From: Marinilabiliaceae bacterium UBA5488
Lineage (GTDB): Bacteria; Bacteroidota; Bacteroidia; Bacteroidales; Marinilabiliaceae
NCBI GenBank assembly: GCA_002427105.1
Contig: DIPM01000005.1
Span: 1-64,000 of the forward strand
Direction of reading: 5' to 3'
DNA: 64,000 nucleotides
Shown: positions 1-8,466 of the stretch, piece after piece
How the letters are laid out: the number at the start of each line of letters is the position of its first letter
Position numbering within the stretch: position 1 is the first letter of the stretch
The notes under the pieces: model-generated
What the model was told of the DNA's origin: nothing
Databases searched by the model: none
Seen by the model: the letters and a program-made list of their open reading frames with translations, nothing else
Program-made: the position numbers and the translations under genes

Positions 1-44
1 GCTCATATTCCTATATATTAGCAACTGGGCATATGATACTTAGA

Positions 45-566
45 CTATTTTTCAATTACTGGTAACTCTGTTGGTATTCCAGCTTCCTTATCTAATATTA
101 AGATTCCGTTATACCAAACTTTATGAACAGAGGTCGAGCTACCACCATAATCACCATTTTCACCAGATGAAATAATAAATGATGATTTAATTGTGTCTAA
201 ATCATTATGGTCGATTCTTAAATAAGTTAGTGATTCATTATTCTTATCTATTGAAAGGTTAAGATAAAGACGGATATACTTATCATCAGCATTACCCATT
301 ATCAAATAACCTTTTGAGGCGTCTAATAATGGATTATTATAGACTTTTTCTTTTCCTTTTTCGAAATACACAACAGCTATATTATCATAGGTATAATCAT
401 CGATTGCTTTACTGTACAATAAATTATTTCCGTCTGAATCTTGAACCTTGAAATCAATAAATGATTCAATGTTTACACTGTACTGACTTTCATTCATATT
501 ATTATCATCCTTATTACAGCTAAAAAATCCAATAGCTATTATTAAAATATAAAATACACTTTTCAT
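45..566 (-). CDS. Putative small lipoprotein, unknown function
   Basis: This 173-residue protein begins with a hydrophobic stretch followed by a lipobox-like end (Phe-Phe-Ser-Cys at residues 14-17), so it is probably exported and lipid-anchored. The rest is Asp/Asn/Ser-rich and predicted beta-rich, and I see no catalytic motif. It lies 21 bp downstream of a truncated C10 (streptopain-like) peptidase on the same strand. Some Bacteroides C10 peptidases are co-transcribed with small lipoprotein inhibitors, so an inhibitor role is possible, but this is inferred from position only. The ATG at 564-566 is the first in frame and directly precedes the signal sequence. Confidence 0.6.
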   Translation of the reverse strand: MKSVFYILIIAIGFFSCNKDDNNMNESQYSVNIESFIDFKVQDSDGNNLLYSKAIDDYTYDNIAVVYFEKGKEKVYNNPLLDASKGYLIMGNADDKYIRLYLNLSIDKNNESLTYLRIDHNDLDTIKSSFIISSGENGDYGGSSTSVHKVWYNGILILDKEAGIPTELPVIEK

Positions 567-587
567 GATTTATGTTTTAAGTATTAA

Positions 588-1148
588 TTAATTAACTGGA
601 TATAAGTTTACATACATTGATTTGTAATAATTTAAATTCGCACCTGAAGTAGCTTTCCAATTGTTGCATTCATACCATCCATCTGCAGTTCCATTCCAAC
701 CCCAGTTCATATATATGTAGTCTGCGTATTCAAACCACTCATCTACTTTTTTCTTCTTTCCAAAGATATTTTTCTTATATTTAGTTACTTTCCAAGACAT
801 TTCATAATAGCCATCACAAAACCATATATGACCACCTTGAGAATACTGATTCTGAAATGCTCCTAAAAGTACTGGATTTCCATTACTTAAATTAGTATAG
901 GCGGTTTCAAAGTTATAATTAGTATACACTGCATTAGTATATCCCAAACGCTTAATACCTGTCAAAATATCATTTGGGGCTGCCCAACTACCCTTGACAC
1001 CCCAATGATAGTTTGGAATTTGATTTCCTATTTCCCTAAACATAAGGGATATTGCGTTTTGTTTGTTGTAACTACTTGGCAAGGAAGTAGTCATATAGAT
1101 AATCGTTTTCGATTGGCAATAAACATTTGAATCCACTGGATTCGACAA
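588..1148 (-). pseudogene. C10 family (streptopain-like) cysteine peptidase, 3' fragment
   Basis: The open frame matches the C-terminal half of a C10 peptidase. It has the catalytic His in GGHIWFCDGY (His at residue 107) and the hallmark NWGWNG stretch followed by GWY near residues 148-160. The propeptide and the segment with the catalytic Cys are missing. The only in-frame start is TTG, immediately preceded by a TAA stop at 1149-1151. The upstream DNA does not continue the peptidase in any frame I could follow and begins with an insertion-sequence-like end. A full-length family member would carry a signal peptide, a propeptide and the Cys. I therefore call it a non-functional remnant. The downstream lipoprotein is on the same strand. 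Confidence 0.75.
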
Positions 1149-1506
1149 TTAGGGTCTGCTGAAAAACTATTTCCCATTTGAATTTGAAGCAAAATTATAA
1201 GTCCACTTCGTCTTCCTGAGTCACAAACTAGCAAAGCTAAGGGCTCTGGCAGACGGAGAATCGTATTACAATAATTGGAAATATTTTTAACATCTACAAC
1301 ATTTTCTTAACAATATCGCTTAGGGCACAAATAGCTATTAAACAAGACTTTAATTCAAATCATGTTTAATAACATACAACAAGTCCGAAAACTTGGAAAA
1401 AGAAAAATGCTGCTATATAATTCAGGTGTTTTTGAACCATTATTGTGCAGATGCTCTGCGTTGTGGGCAGCCCGGCCACCAACAGGGCGTGCTCTTGCAT
1501 TTATTC
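1149..1506. other. Non-coding gap with possible IS-end remnant
   Basis: No convincing gene lies in this stretch. The first bases inside it, 1152-1166, read AGGGTCTGCTGAAAA, which resembles the terminal inverted repeat of some insertion sequences, and they abut the point where the C10 peptidase frame is broken. No transposase frame and no matching second end are visible in the window. Around 1437-1500 the DNA becomes more GC-rich and repetitive, with GGGCAGCCC and GGCCACCAACAGGGCG, but shows no clean hairpin. The rest is AT-rich and featureless. A plus-strand open frame at 1362-1583 looks spurious. Confidence 0.35.
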
Positions 1507-2037
1507 TTAGTCGTGATCCTCCCAAATCAGGTCTGAGGTATCGTAACCAATTTCCTTTGCAATTTGGATATATTTGTCCTTAATGTCAACAGGAATAGTT
1601 TTTTCGCGCGACAGAATCCACAAAAGATCCAGGTTTTTCCCTGCAACAAGGGCGTAGCAGTATTCCTCATCTAGGGCAATAACATTGTAGCCGGAATAAA
1701 AGGGTCCAAAAAAGGAGACTTTCAGCTGGGCCTTGTTTTCGTCTCCAACAAATTTGGCCTTGCCTATGGCCTGAGTCCATTCCTTTTTAACGGTGTTGTA
1801 ACCTTGATTTTTAACCCGGATGCTGCAGTCCTCATTCAAACTGTACTCGGCGGTGGTATTGTTCAGGTTCCGCTCAAATTTAAAATCTTTGCGGGCAATC
1901 TCATACCAAAGGCCCAGGTAGCGTTCTTTTTCAAAGGGGCTTACTGCTTTGGCTGACTTGGGTATGGAAGCGCATGCGAAAAGTCCTGTAATAAGAGCAA
2001 CAGTTAATAGCGAGCTTAATAATCGTGTAACTTTCAT
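1507..2037 (-). CDS. blc: Outer-membrane lipoprotein lipocalin (Blc-like)
   Basis: This 176-residue lipocalin has an N-terminal signal ending in a lipobox (Gly-Leu-Phe-Ala-Cys, Cys near residue 22). The family signature YLGLWYEIARKDFKFERN follows (about residues 41-58), with the invariant Gly-x-Trp. Later come the Y-x-V-I-A-L-D strand and the closing LWILSREKTIP segment typical of Blc. Bacterial Blc proteins bind lysophospholipids or fatty acids at the outer membrane; here that is family knowledge. The open frame extends upstream to 2271, but the extension is low-complexity and overlaps rhlE. I chose the ATG at 2037 because the signal peptide begins there. It lies 82 bp downstream of rhlE on the same strand. 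Confidence 0.88.
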   Translation of the reverse strand: MKVTRLLSSLLTVALITGLFACASIPKSAKAVSPFEKERYLGLWYEIARKDFKFERNLNNTTAEYSLNEDCSIRVKNQGYNTVKKEWTQAIGKAKFVGDENKAQLKVSFFGPFYSGYNVIALDEEYCYALVAGKNLDLLWILSREKTIPVDIKDKYIQIAKEIGYDTSDLIWEDHD

Positions 2038-2119
2038 AACCTTTATATTATGGTTGTTTTCTTGCAGAAAATTCAAGTCGAAGAACCGGCTATTGACTCC
2101 TTGCCCTTTGGGTAAGGGG

Positions 2120-3352
2120 TCAATGTTTAGCGCCTGAACGCGTTTTAAATCCTTTGTTGCGAGGGCCTCCGGGCTTTTTATAGAAGCGCCTGGCTCGTGG
2201 TGCGTCTGGGTTGTACACCGGTCCCGGTTCAAAACCCTCGGGCAATGGAGATTTGAACACAGTGCTGCCAATCAGTTTTTCAATCATCCCGAATTTATCC
2301 ATTTCGTTCTCATTGATAAAAGTCAGGGCAACGCCGGTGGATTTTGCCCTTGCAGTTCGCCCCACACGATGCACATAGTCTTCTGCATCACCTGGCACAT
2401 CGTAGTTAATCACCAGGTCAATTCCTTCCACGTCGATGCCTCTTGCAATAATATCGGTAGCCACCAAAATTTGAGTTTTGCGATTTCTGAAGTTAAGCAT
2501 CACGGCCTCCCTCTCAGCCTGCTCAAGGTCTGAATGAATCGCCTCGGCAGGAAAGCCTGCCTGACGAAGTGAACGGTGAATCTCTTTCACCTTTAATTTT
2601 GTAGAAGAGAAAATTACGATACTGCTAAGATCCTTTCCATTGAGGAGGGATTTGATAAGAGGGATTTTCTGATTATCGTAAACCATGTAGGCAGCCTGCA
2701 AAATACCCTCGGCCGGCTTCGACATGGCAATGCTAATCTCGTTGGGATTATTGAGCAACTTGCGCGACAAGTCCCTTATTTTCGGGGGCATCGTGGCCGA
2801 GAAAAGCAGGGTCTGGCGCTTGCCCTCAAGACCATTAACAATTTGCATAATATCCTCATGAAAGCCCATATCAAGCATCCTGTCGGCCTCATCAAGTATC
2901 AGATACTCAATGGAGCTAAACTTAAAATAGTCCATCGACAGGTGCTGTAAAAGTCGCCCCGGAGTAGCCACAACTATATTTGCTCCGCTGATAAGAGCTT
3001 TTCTCTGCTGATCCCACAGTCCGGCATCATTTCCGCCGTAAACAGCAATAGACGTGATAGGCAAAAAATATGAAAAGCCTTGTATTTGTTGGTCAATCTG
3101 TATAGCCAGTTCACGAGTGGGGACCAGTATCAGAGAGGTAGTACCTGCCTGTTTTTTAAGTATCAAGGCGTTGAGTACCGGAAGCAAAAAAGCCGCCGTC
3201 TTCCCTGTTCCCGTTTGTGCGCAGGCAATTAAATCCTTGCCCTGCATAATCAGCGGTATAGTCTCCTGCTGCACAGGAGTAGCCTCTTCAAATCGCATAG
3301 CTTCTAATCCATCCAGGACTTCCGCTTCGAAACCAAATTCTGTAAACCTCAA
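2120..3352 (-). CDS. rhlE: DEAD-box RNA helicase, RhlE type
   Basis: This 410-residue ATP-dependent RNA helicase contains the Q motif (ATPVQQ, residues 24-29), Walker A AQTGTGKT (45-52), DEAD (154-157), SAT (185-187) and motif VI HRVGRTAR (328-335). It ends in a short basic tail rich in Arg, Lys and Gly, as in RhlE proteins, which act in ribosome assembly and RNA turnover. The only start giving a normal N-terminus is TTG at 3352, because no in-frame ATG lies before the Q motif. It is the second-to-last gene of a same-strand run from recQ, and the rRNA methyltransferase ends 43 bp upstream. A general DEAD-box role is certain; the RhlE subfamily is likely. Confidence 0.92.
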   Translation of the reverse strand: MRFTEFGFEAEVLDGLEAMRFEEATPVQQETIPLIMQGKDLIACAQTGTGKTAAFLLPVLNALILKKQAGTTSLILVPTRELAIQIDQQIQGFSYFLPITSIAVYGGNDAGLWDQQRKALISGANIVVATPGRLLQHLSMDYFKFSSIEYLILDEADRMLDMGFHEDIMQIVNGLEGKRQTLLFSATMPPKIRDLSRKLLNNPNEISIAMSKPAEGILQAAYMVYDNQKIPLIKSLLNGKDLSSIVIFSSTKLKVKEIHRSLRQAGFPAEAIHSDLEQAEREAVMLNFRNRKTQILVATDIIARGIDVEGIDLVINYDVPGDAEDYVHRVGRTARAKSTGVALTFINENEMDKFGMIEKLIGSTVFKSPLPEGFEPGPVYNPDAPRARRFYKKPGGPRNKGFKTRSGAKH

Positions 3353-3394
3353 AATATCATATTATAAAATCGTATATACTAATAATTGCCCTGT

Positions 3395-4582
3395 TTACTC
3401 CACACACAGGACAAAGCCTTTAAGATACTCCCCTTCAGGGTGAAAGATGCTTACGGGGTGATCGGCAGGCTGATTAAGCTGATGCAAAATACGCACATTT
3501 CGTCCGCTTCGGGCTGCTGCCGAAAACAACATCGTACGGAAGGCCTCGCGTGAAACAACCTGAGAACATGAAAAGGTAAAGAGGATTCCTCCCGGGGCTA
3601 TCATCTCGATGGCCTTTGCGTTTATCCGCTTATACCCTTGAAGCGCATTTTTTACAACATTAAGATGCTTGGCAAAGGCAGGCGGATCCAGGACAATAAG
3701 GTCGTAATTATTGGCCGTTTTCTCCATAAATTTGTAAGTATCGGATGCAAAAGCCTCGTGACGTTTGTCGTCCGGGAAGTTAAGCTCTACGTTTTCGTTT
3801 GTAAGCATTATGGCTCTCTCGGAGCTGTCAACCGAATGGACAAGTTTGGCACCGCCTCGCATGGCATAGCATGAAAAACCCCCTGTATAGCAAAAAGTGT
3901 TAAGCACCGTTCTTCCGCTGCTATATTTTTCAAGGAGGGCACGATTATCACGTTGATCGACAAAGAATCCGGTCTTCTGTCCTTTTTCCCAATCCACTTT
4001 AAAACTCAAGCCATTCTCTAAAGCCAGGTGAGATTTAGCTTGCCCGAACAAATAGCCATTTTCGGCCTCGACACCTGACTTAAAAGGAAGCGTTCCCTCT
4101 GATTTCTCATAAACAGCGCTGAGTCTGTCGCCCATTACATCCTTGAGAGCCTTAAGCAAGGTCTCGCGCAAGCGATACATTGCAACCGTATGCATCTGCA
4201 TCACCGCTGTTGAATCATAAATATCAACAATCAAGCCCGGCAGTCCGTCGCCTTCACCATGAATCAGTCTGAAGGCATTTGTCTGCTGCGATTGGCTAAG
4301 CCCTAGGGTAGTTCTGAGCGTCCATGCAACATCAATCTTTTTGCGCCAGAAATCATCATCAATAGTTTCCCGTTCAAAGCTTACTATCCTAATGGCGATA
4401 GAGCCAATCTGATAGTGACCAATAGCCAAAAAATTATCATTAGCATCATGAACGGCGACCAGATCACCCTCCTCCAGATTTCCTTTGACATTTTTAATAG
4501 CTCCTGAAAAAACCCAGGGGTGAAAACGTTTAAGACTTTGCTCTTTTCCCGGTTTCAGATAAACAATCGGTAGTTGCGACAT
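3395..4582 (-). CDS. Class I SAM-dependent rRNA methyltransferase (RlmI-like)
   Basis: This 395-residue enzyme has an N-terminal PUA-like RNA-binding domain (about 1-75) and a Rossmann methyltransferase core. Visible motifs are QKTGFFVDQRDNR (202-214), the SAM loop NTFCYTGGFS (228-237), DPPAFAK (299-305) and a Ser-Cys-Ser-Gln motif near the C-terminus. This layout is that of RlmI/YccW, which methylates a cytosine of 23S rRNA at C5. The exact target here is inferred. The gene lies 8 bp downstream of the exonuclease and 43 bp upstream of rhlE, so it belongs to an RNA-metabolism run. The ATG at 4582 is the first start and gives the standard N-terminus. Confidence 0.9.
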   Translation of the reverse strand: MSQLPIVYLKPGKEQSLKRFHPWVFSGAIKNVKGNLEEGDLVAVHDANDNFLAIGHYQIGSIAIRIVSFERETIDDDFWRKKIDVAWTLRTTLGLSQSQQTNAFRLIHGEGDGLPGLIVDIYDSTAVMQMHTVAMYRLRETLLKALKDVMGDRLSAVYEKSEGTLPFKSGVEAENGYLFGQAKSHLALENGLSFKVDWEKGQKTGFFVDQRDNRALLEKYSSGRTVLNTFCYTGGFSCYAMRGGAKLVHSVDSSERAIMLTNENVELNFPDDKRHEAFASDTYKFMEKTANNYDLIVLDPPAFAKHLNVVKNALQGYKRINAKAIEMIAPGGILFTFSCSQVVSREAFRTMLFSAAARSGRNVRILHQLNQPADHPVSIFHPEGEYLKGFVLCVE

Positions 4583-4590
4583 ATAGAAGC

Positions 4591-5199
4591 TTAGTTACGG
4601 TAAACAATTGATTTGAACTTATACAAAGGGTCGAGAAGCACGAACTCTTCGTAGAGACGAAGAGCGATCCAGGCATCTATTGCCGCGTAATCGATTTGAG
4701 CCTGAGTCAGAGTATCAGCCTCCCAGTTACTGAGTCGCTGCCTCTTCGACACGCGCACTTCAAGCATAAGACCGGCAAGACCCTTAAGGCTGAAAACATC
4801 AATTCCAAAATTTTTCGCCACATCCTGGAGCTCAATAAATCTGCCGGGTTTAAAGCGGGCGAGCTGGTTTAAGCCCCTTATATCATCACGGATACCGACC
4901 CCAACCTTAATAAGCTTATTACTTTCCAGAAGCTTTATAAGAGGCGGGCACAATCCTGTTTTGTTTAGTCTGAAGAGGAAGGCTTCATTGGCAGTTGAAA
5001 GTTGCAGGAGTGATGTTTGGTTAACCGATCCCTTCTTAAAAGAAGGCTTTGTTTCTGTATCAAAGCCTATCACTTTTTCTTTTAATAGTATATCTACTAT
5101 CTCGTCTATTTCAACTAAGTCTTCCACAAGGGTGATTTTGCCATCAAACTGGCATAAAGGTAACTCTCCGATTGCTTCTTTGCTTATAGTGTTCTCCAT
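4591..5199 (-). CDS. 3'-5' exonuclease, RNase D/WRN-exo-like
   Basis: This 202-residue protein has a single DEDDy exonuclease domain. Exo I is FDTET (Asp47, Glu49), Exo II is the Asp in GIRDDIRGLN (near residue 103), and Exo III has the Tyr and Asp of QIDYAAIDAW (about 170-174). The HRDC domains of full RNase D are absent, so it resembles the short single-domain exonucleases common in Bacteroidota. It probably trims RNA or DNA 3' ends; which substrate cannot be read from sequence. It sits 8 bp before the rRNA methyltransferase and 66 bp after the DUF5063 gene, so co-expression is likely. Confidence 0.88.
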   Translation of the reverse strand: MENTISKEAIGELPLCQFDGKITLVEDLVEIDEIVDILLKEKVIGFDTETKPSFKKGSVNQTSLLQLSTANEAFLFRLNKTGLCPPLIKLLESNKLIKVGVGIRDDIRGLNQLARFKPGRFIELQDVAKNFGIDVFSLKGLAGLMLEVRVSKRQRLSNWEADTLTQAQIDYAAIDAWIALRLYEEFVLLDPLYKFKSIVYRN

Positions 5200-5265
5200 T
5201 GATTATAATATAATTTTATCTGCAGCCTTAACGCTGCACTACCGTATAATTATTTCCACGGTAAA

Positions 5266-5901
5266 TTAAAAAGTTCCCTCCCTAAAGTCGCGCTGGCGTC
5301 TGGAAAGCAACCAATTATCAGTGTTCCTGTCGTCATAACCAGTCTTCCGGTCATTATCATCTCCCTCGTCTTCATCGAGGTTCTCAGCCCCGTAATAGAC
5401 CATGTGCAGCGCCCTGAGAACATTCACCAGACTCTGGCCCCAATGCTCCATAAAGTGCTCGTTTAATTCAGTAAGGGCATCGTTCATAATTTCGGTAACA
5501 GCAGTGCGATAGCTCATCAAAAAGTCCTTAACATCCTGATAAATATCGGCCATATTTTCCGAAACGGTAGATGTAAGAGGCAAATCGCTGCGCTGCATGT
5601 CGGCTGTGAATACCTCCAGATAGTCGTCGAAGGGTCCCATTTTAGCTTGCACCACGTCTTTAATGAGTTCATACTCCTCTTCCGTAACGGCCTTTTCGAG
5701 GAAGTCGTCGAGCATTGTTTCAGTCTTAGGCAACATTGAAGCCTTAAGATACAGCAAGGGTAAAATCTTCAGCGCGGTAGAGATAAAATCAGCTCTGGGC
5801 TGAGTTTCTACCCCTTCAAGCCAGGCACAAAACTCTCTGCCAACAGTAACAAATTCAATCACATTAGCCGAGTAAACCTGATGTTCAAAACTATCTTCCA
5901 T
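5266..5901 (-). CDS. DUF5063 domain protein, unknown function
   Basis: This 211-residue acidic, mostly helical soluble protein has no signal peptide or membrane segment. It matches my recollection of the DUF5063 family (FCAWLEGV and PLLYLKASMLP near the N-terminus, a His-W-Gly-Gln region near the end). It ends in a charged tail rich in Asp, Arg and Glu. No enzymatic motif is visible. It is encoded between recQ and the DEDDy exonuclease in a same-strand series, which suggests a nucleic-acid-related role, by neighbourhood only. The ATG at 5901 is the first in frame. Confidence 0.8.
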   Translation of the reverse strand: MEDSFEHQVYSANVIEFVTVGREFCAWLEGVETQPRADFISTALKILPLLYLKASMLPKTETMLDDFLEKAVTEEEYELIKDVVQAKMGPFDDYLEVFTADMQRSDLPLTSTVSENMADIYQDVKDFLMSYRTAVTEIMNDALTELNEHFMEHWGQSLVNVLRALHMVYYGAENLDEDEGDDNDRKTGYDDRNTDNWLLSRRQRDFREGTF

Positions 5902-5951
5902 GACTCTGATTATAACAGCACAAAGGTAACAAAAAGCTAAGAACTACAATG

Positions 5952-5979
5952 CTAAGAACCTGAATATTGAGGCTCTTAG
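5952..5979 (-). terminator. Imperfect hairpin after recQ
   Basis: CTAAGAACCT and AGGCTCTTAG form an imperfect inverted repeat around an AT-rich loop, 7 bp past the recQ stop on the minus strand. No T-run follows, so it may be a weak terminator or mRNA-stabilising hairpin, or have no function. Confidence 0.3.
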
Positions 5980-5985
5980 TGAATA

Positions 5986-7899
5986 TTAGCCCCAGGGCTT
6001 CCACAGCAAAGCACCCACCTCATCTTCGCTAATTTTTTCAGCATCCTCGAGCCAGCGTATCACTTTCCATATCTTATCCTCATCAAAGCTCAGCTCTTTA
6101 ACCAGCACATCGGCAGTCAGCACGGAGTTCTCCAATTTTTCCTTTATGGCATTTTCAATGCTTTCAAACTCACTGTCGCTCAAACGACTTTTCTTCCGGC
6201 TTATACAGACATCACAATGGCCACAATTATGCTGACATTTTTCACCGAAATAATTCAGCAAGAGCCTGCTTCTACATACCGATGATGAGCTTGCATAATC
6301 AATAACAGCCTCTACCCGCTTTTGGTATTGATGCAAACGCTCCTTGTACACCTCATCGGGAAAGCGAAGGCGATGAGGCTCAAATCTCTGCTGCAAATAT
6401 CTAATCAGGGGGCTTCGCCGCTGAGGGATATAATGCAGCACACCCATTCTGCTACAGCTCTTAAAGGCCTCGTAAACATCGCTACGCGAAACATTCAGTC
6501 TTTTTGCCAAGAGTTCTTCATCTATATTTACATAGTCAACAAAAAGACCCGTATAGCTACGTAAAAGCACCTTAATAAAAGGGTCAAGGCGCTCATTAGC
6601 CACTTGAAACTTATATAGTTCCAGGTCGCTCATCTTCATCAAGACCCGCGAAGGGATATCCGACATCTCGGTAAAATCAATATAACCTGCGCGTTGCAAA
6701 ATTTTCAGACTACTGACAAGAGTTGTAACATTAAATCCAAAAGCGCTGCAAAACTTGCCGATATTAAAATCAAAAACCTGATTTTCACCATAGCCCACCG
6801 CGATTTGAAAGAAGTTTCCAAGAGCGTCATACACGCGCCTAAGCACCTCAATTTCAGGAAAGGAGGCTGCGGTGCTCCTGTCGAGGCGCTTCTTATCGTT
6901 GGGCGACCACAGAAATACAGCATAGGCCTTTTTCTCATCACGTCCGGCACGTCCTGCCTCCTGAAAATATGCTTCCAGCGAATCGGGGGCATCCACATGA
7001 ACCACCAGTCGTACATCAGCCTTATCTATGCCCATTCCAAAGGCATTTGTTGCAACGATAACACGACATTGACCTGACTTCCATTTTTTTTGCAGCTCAT
7101 CCTTATTCTTCTGAAGCAGACCGGCATGAAAAAACCCGGCACTGATACCATGATTTTCAATAAGCCCGGCAAGCTCGCGCGTCTTCTTTCGACTTCGCAC
7201 ATACACAATAGCGCTACCCTCTACCCCATCCAGAATATTGAGTAACTGTTGCTCCTTATCTTCGGCATACCTAAGCACGTAGGCAAGATTTGAGCGCTCA
7301 AAACTCTTCTTGTAAACGTTAAACTCCGGAAACTTCAACTGTTGCTGTATATCCTTTACCACGGCCGGAGTGGCTGTTGCAGTAAGCGCCAGAACAGGCA
7401 CGCCGGGCAAATGCTCACGAACCTCAGCAATCAGTCTGTAACTGGGGCGGAAGTCGTATCCCCACTGAGAAATACAATGCGCTTCATCAACGGCTATCAG
7501 GTTGACATTCAAATACTGCAATCTATCGGTAAAAACGTTAGTAGCAAGGCGTTCAGGAGAAAGATATAAGAATTTATAATCACCATAAGTACAGTTATCA
7601 TAAGCCTTCTCTATTTCAGGCCAGCTCATCCCGGAATGAATGGCGTAGGCCTTTATACCATTACGCTTAAGATTGTCAACCTGATCCCTCATCAAGGCAA
7701 TTAAAGGAGTAATAACCAGACAAATGCCCGGTTTTGCAAGGGCAGGAACCTGAAAAGTCAATGATTTGCCTCCCCCTGTAGGCAAAAGCCCAAGGGTATC
7801 TTTTCCACTATCCACCGACCTGATAATGTCAAGCTGCAGAGGCCTAAAACTCTCGTAACCCCAATATTTTCTGAGAATATCGTGATATATGCTATCCAA
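5986..7899 (-). CDS. recQ: ATP-dependent DNA helicase RecQ
   Basis: This 637-residue helicase has Walker A LLPTGGGKS (38-46), the DEAH box with the RecQ aromatic loop (AVDEAHCISQWGYDFRPSY from about 136) and motif VI QEAGRAGRDE. A winged-helix-like segment (LLAKRLNVSRSDVYEAF, about 465-482) precedes a Cys cluster CQHNCGHCDVC near residues 550-565. In E. coli RecQ the zinc cysteines come before the winged helix. Here they lie near the end, and only about 70 residues and no clear HRDC domain follow. This late-zinc layout is one I associate with Bacteroidota RecQ proteins. The only usable start is TTG at 7899, with an in-frame stop 21 bp upstream. It begins a run of nucleic-acid genes. Confidence 0.92.
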   Translation of the reverse strand: MDSIYHDILRKYWGYESFRPLQLDIIRSVDSGKDTLGLLPTGGGKSLTFQVPALAKPGICLVITPLIALMRDQVDNLKRNGIKAYAIHSGMSWPEIEKAYDNCTYGDYKFLYLSPERLATNVFTDRLQYLNVNLIAVDEAHCISQWGYDFRPSYRLIAEVREHLPGVPVLALTATATPAVVKDIQQQLKFPEFNVYKKSFERSNLAYVLRYAEDKEQQLLNILDGVEGSAIVYVRSRKKTRELAGLIENHGISAGFFHAGLLQKNKDELQKKWKSGQCRVIVATNAFGMGIDKADVRLVVHVDAPDSLEAYFQEAGRAGRDEKKAYAVFLWSPNDKKRLDRSTAASFPEIEVLRRVYDALGNFFQIAVGYGENQVFDFNIGKFCSAFGFNVTTLVSSLKILQRAGYIDFTEMSDIPSRVLMKMSDLELYKFQVANERLDPFIKVLLRSYTGLFVDYVNIDEELLAKRLNVSRSDVYEAFKSCSRMGVLHYIPQRRSPLIRYLQQRFEPHRLRFPDEVYKERLHQYQKRVEAVIDYASSSSVCRSRLLLNYFGEKCQHNCGHCDVCISRKKSRLSDSEFESIENAIKEKLENSVLTADVLVKELSFDEDKIWKVIRWLEDAEKISEDEVGALLWKPWG

Positions 7900-7965
7900 C
7901 TTTCTAAGATAAATTATTTACAAAGTAAAAATAATCTAAATGCATAACAAAAGGCTTAGCCTCAA

Positions 7966-7994
7966 AAAAAGTGCTCCGACTTAGGGAGCACTTT
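7966..7994 (-). terminator. Rho-independent terminator after ssb
   Basis: AAAGTGCTCC pairs with GGAGCACTTT around a short loop. On the minus strand the stem is followed by a run of T. It lies 23 bp past the ssb stop, so it terminates ssb transcripts before recQ. Confidence 0.75.
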
Positions 7995-8016
7995 AAAACA
8001 AACAACTGAAAATATG

Positions 8017-8331
8017 CTAATTAACAAACTCTAATTCCCTCACTTTAACACTCAACACCGAGCGTATCTCTCCATCTTTGCTTTTATAGCCTTCAGTTTC
8101 CGGAGTTCCTTCAATAATTACGCGTTTTCCCTTTTTTAGATAATCGGCAACGGAAGAGTTTAAATCGCGCCACATAATGGCTTTGACCCACTCAGTCTTT
8201 TCCACCTTATTGCCATCCTTATCGCGGTAGTCTTGCGAAACTGCAACATTAAAATTAATCACCTTGCTGTTTCCTACCTCTTTTACTTCAGCGTCATTTC
8301 CCAGAACGCCGGTTAAAATTAATTTAAGCAT
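8017..8331 (-). CDS. ssb: Single-stranded DNA-binding protein, short form
   Basis: This 104-residue protein is a single OB fold of the SSB family: N-terminal MLKLILTGVLGNDAEV, the central VAVSQDYRDKDGNKVEKTEW segment and KKGKRVIIEGTPE. It ends at the last beta strand (VRELEFVN). The Gly/Pro-rich linker and the acidic tip that recruits repair proteins are absent. Housekeeping SSBs are normally longer, so this is probably a second, specialised SSB. I chose the ATG at 8331 because the 12 residues encoded upstream (to 8367) do not belong to the fold. It sits between the nucleoside kinase and recQ, with its own terminator. Confidence 0.88.
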   Translation of the reverse strand: MLKLILTGVLGNDAEVKEVGNSKVINFNVAVSQDYRDKDGNKVEKTEWVKAIMWRDLNSSVADYLKKGKRVIIEGTPETEGYKSKDGEIRSVLSVKVRELEFVN

Positions 8332-8466
8332 AGTAATACTGATTATTAGGTTATTAATCAAGGACATCTAACAATCAGCAAGCTATCAGATTAAAACATT
8401 AATGTCAAGTAATTTACAATTAATGTTCAAATTATCGGAAACCATAAAACATAGTTATCTGCATAA

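Noticed and set aside
1362..1583. Plus-strand open frame of 73 codons near the left end
   Set aside because: Its sequence is atypical and overlaps the lipocalin gene; no motif or ribosome site supports it.
2038..2271. Upstream extension of the lipocalin frame
   Set aside because: It precedes the signal peptide, overlaps rhlE in another frame and has no family similarity.
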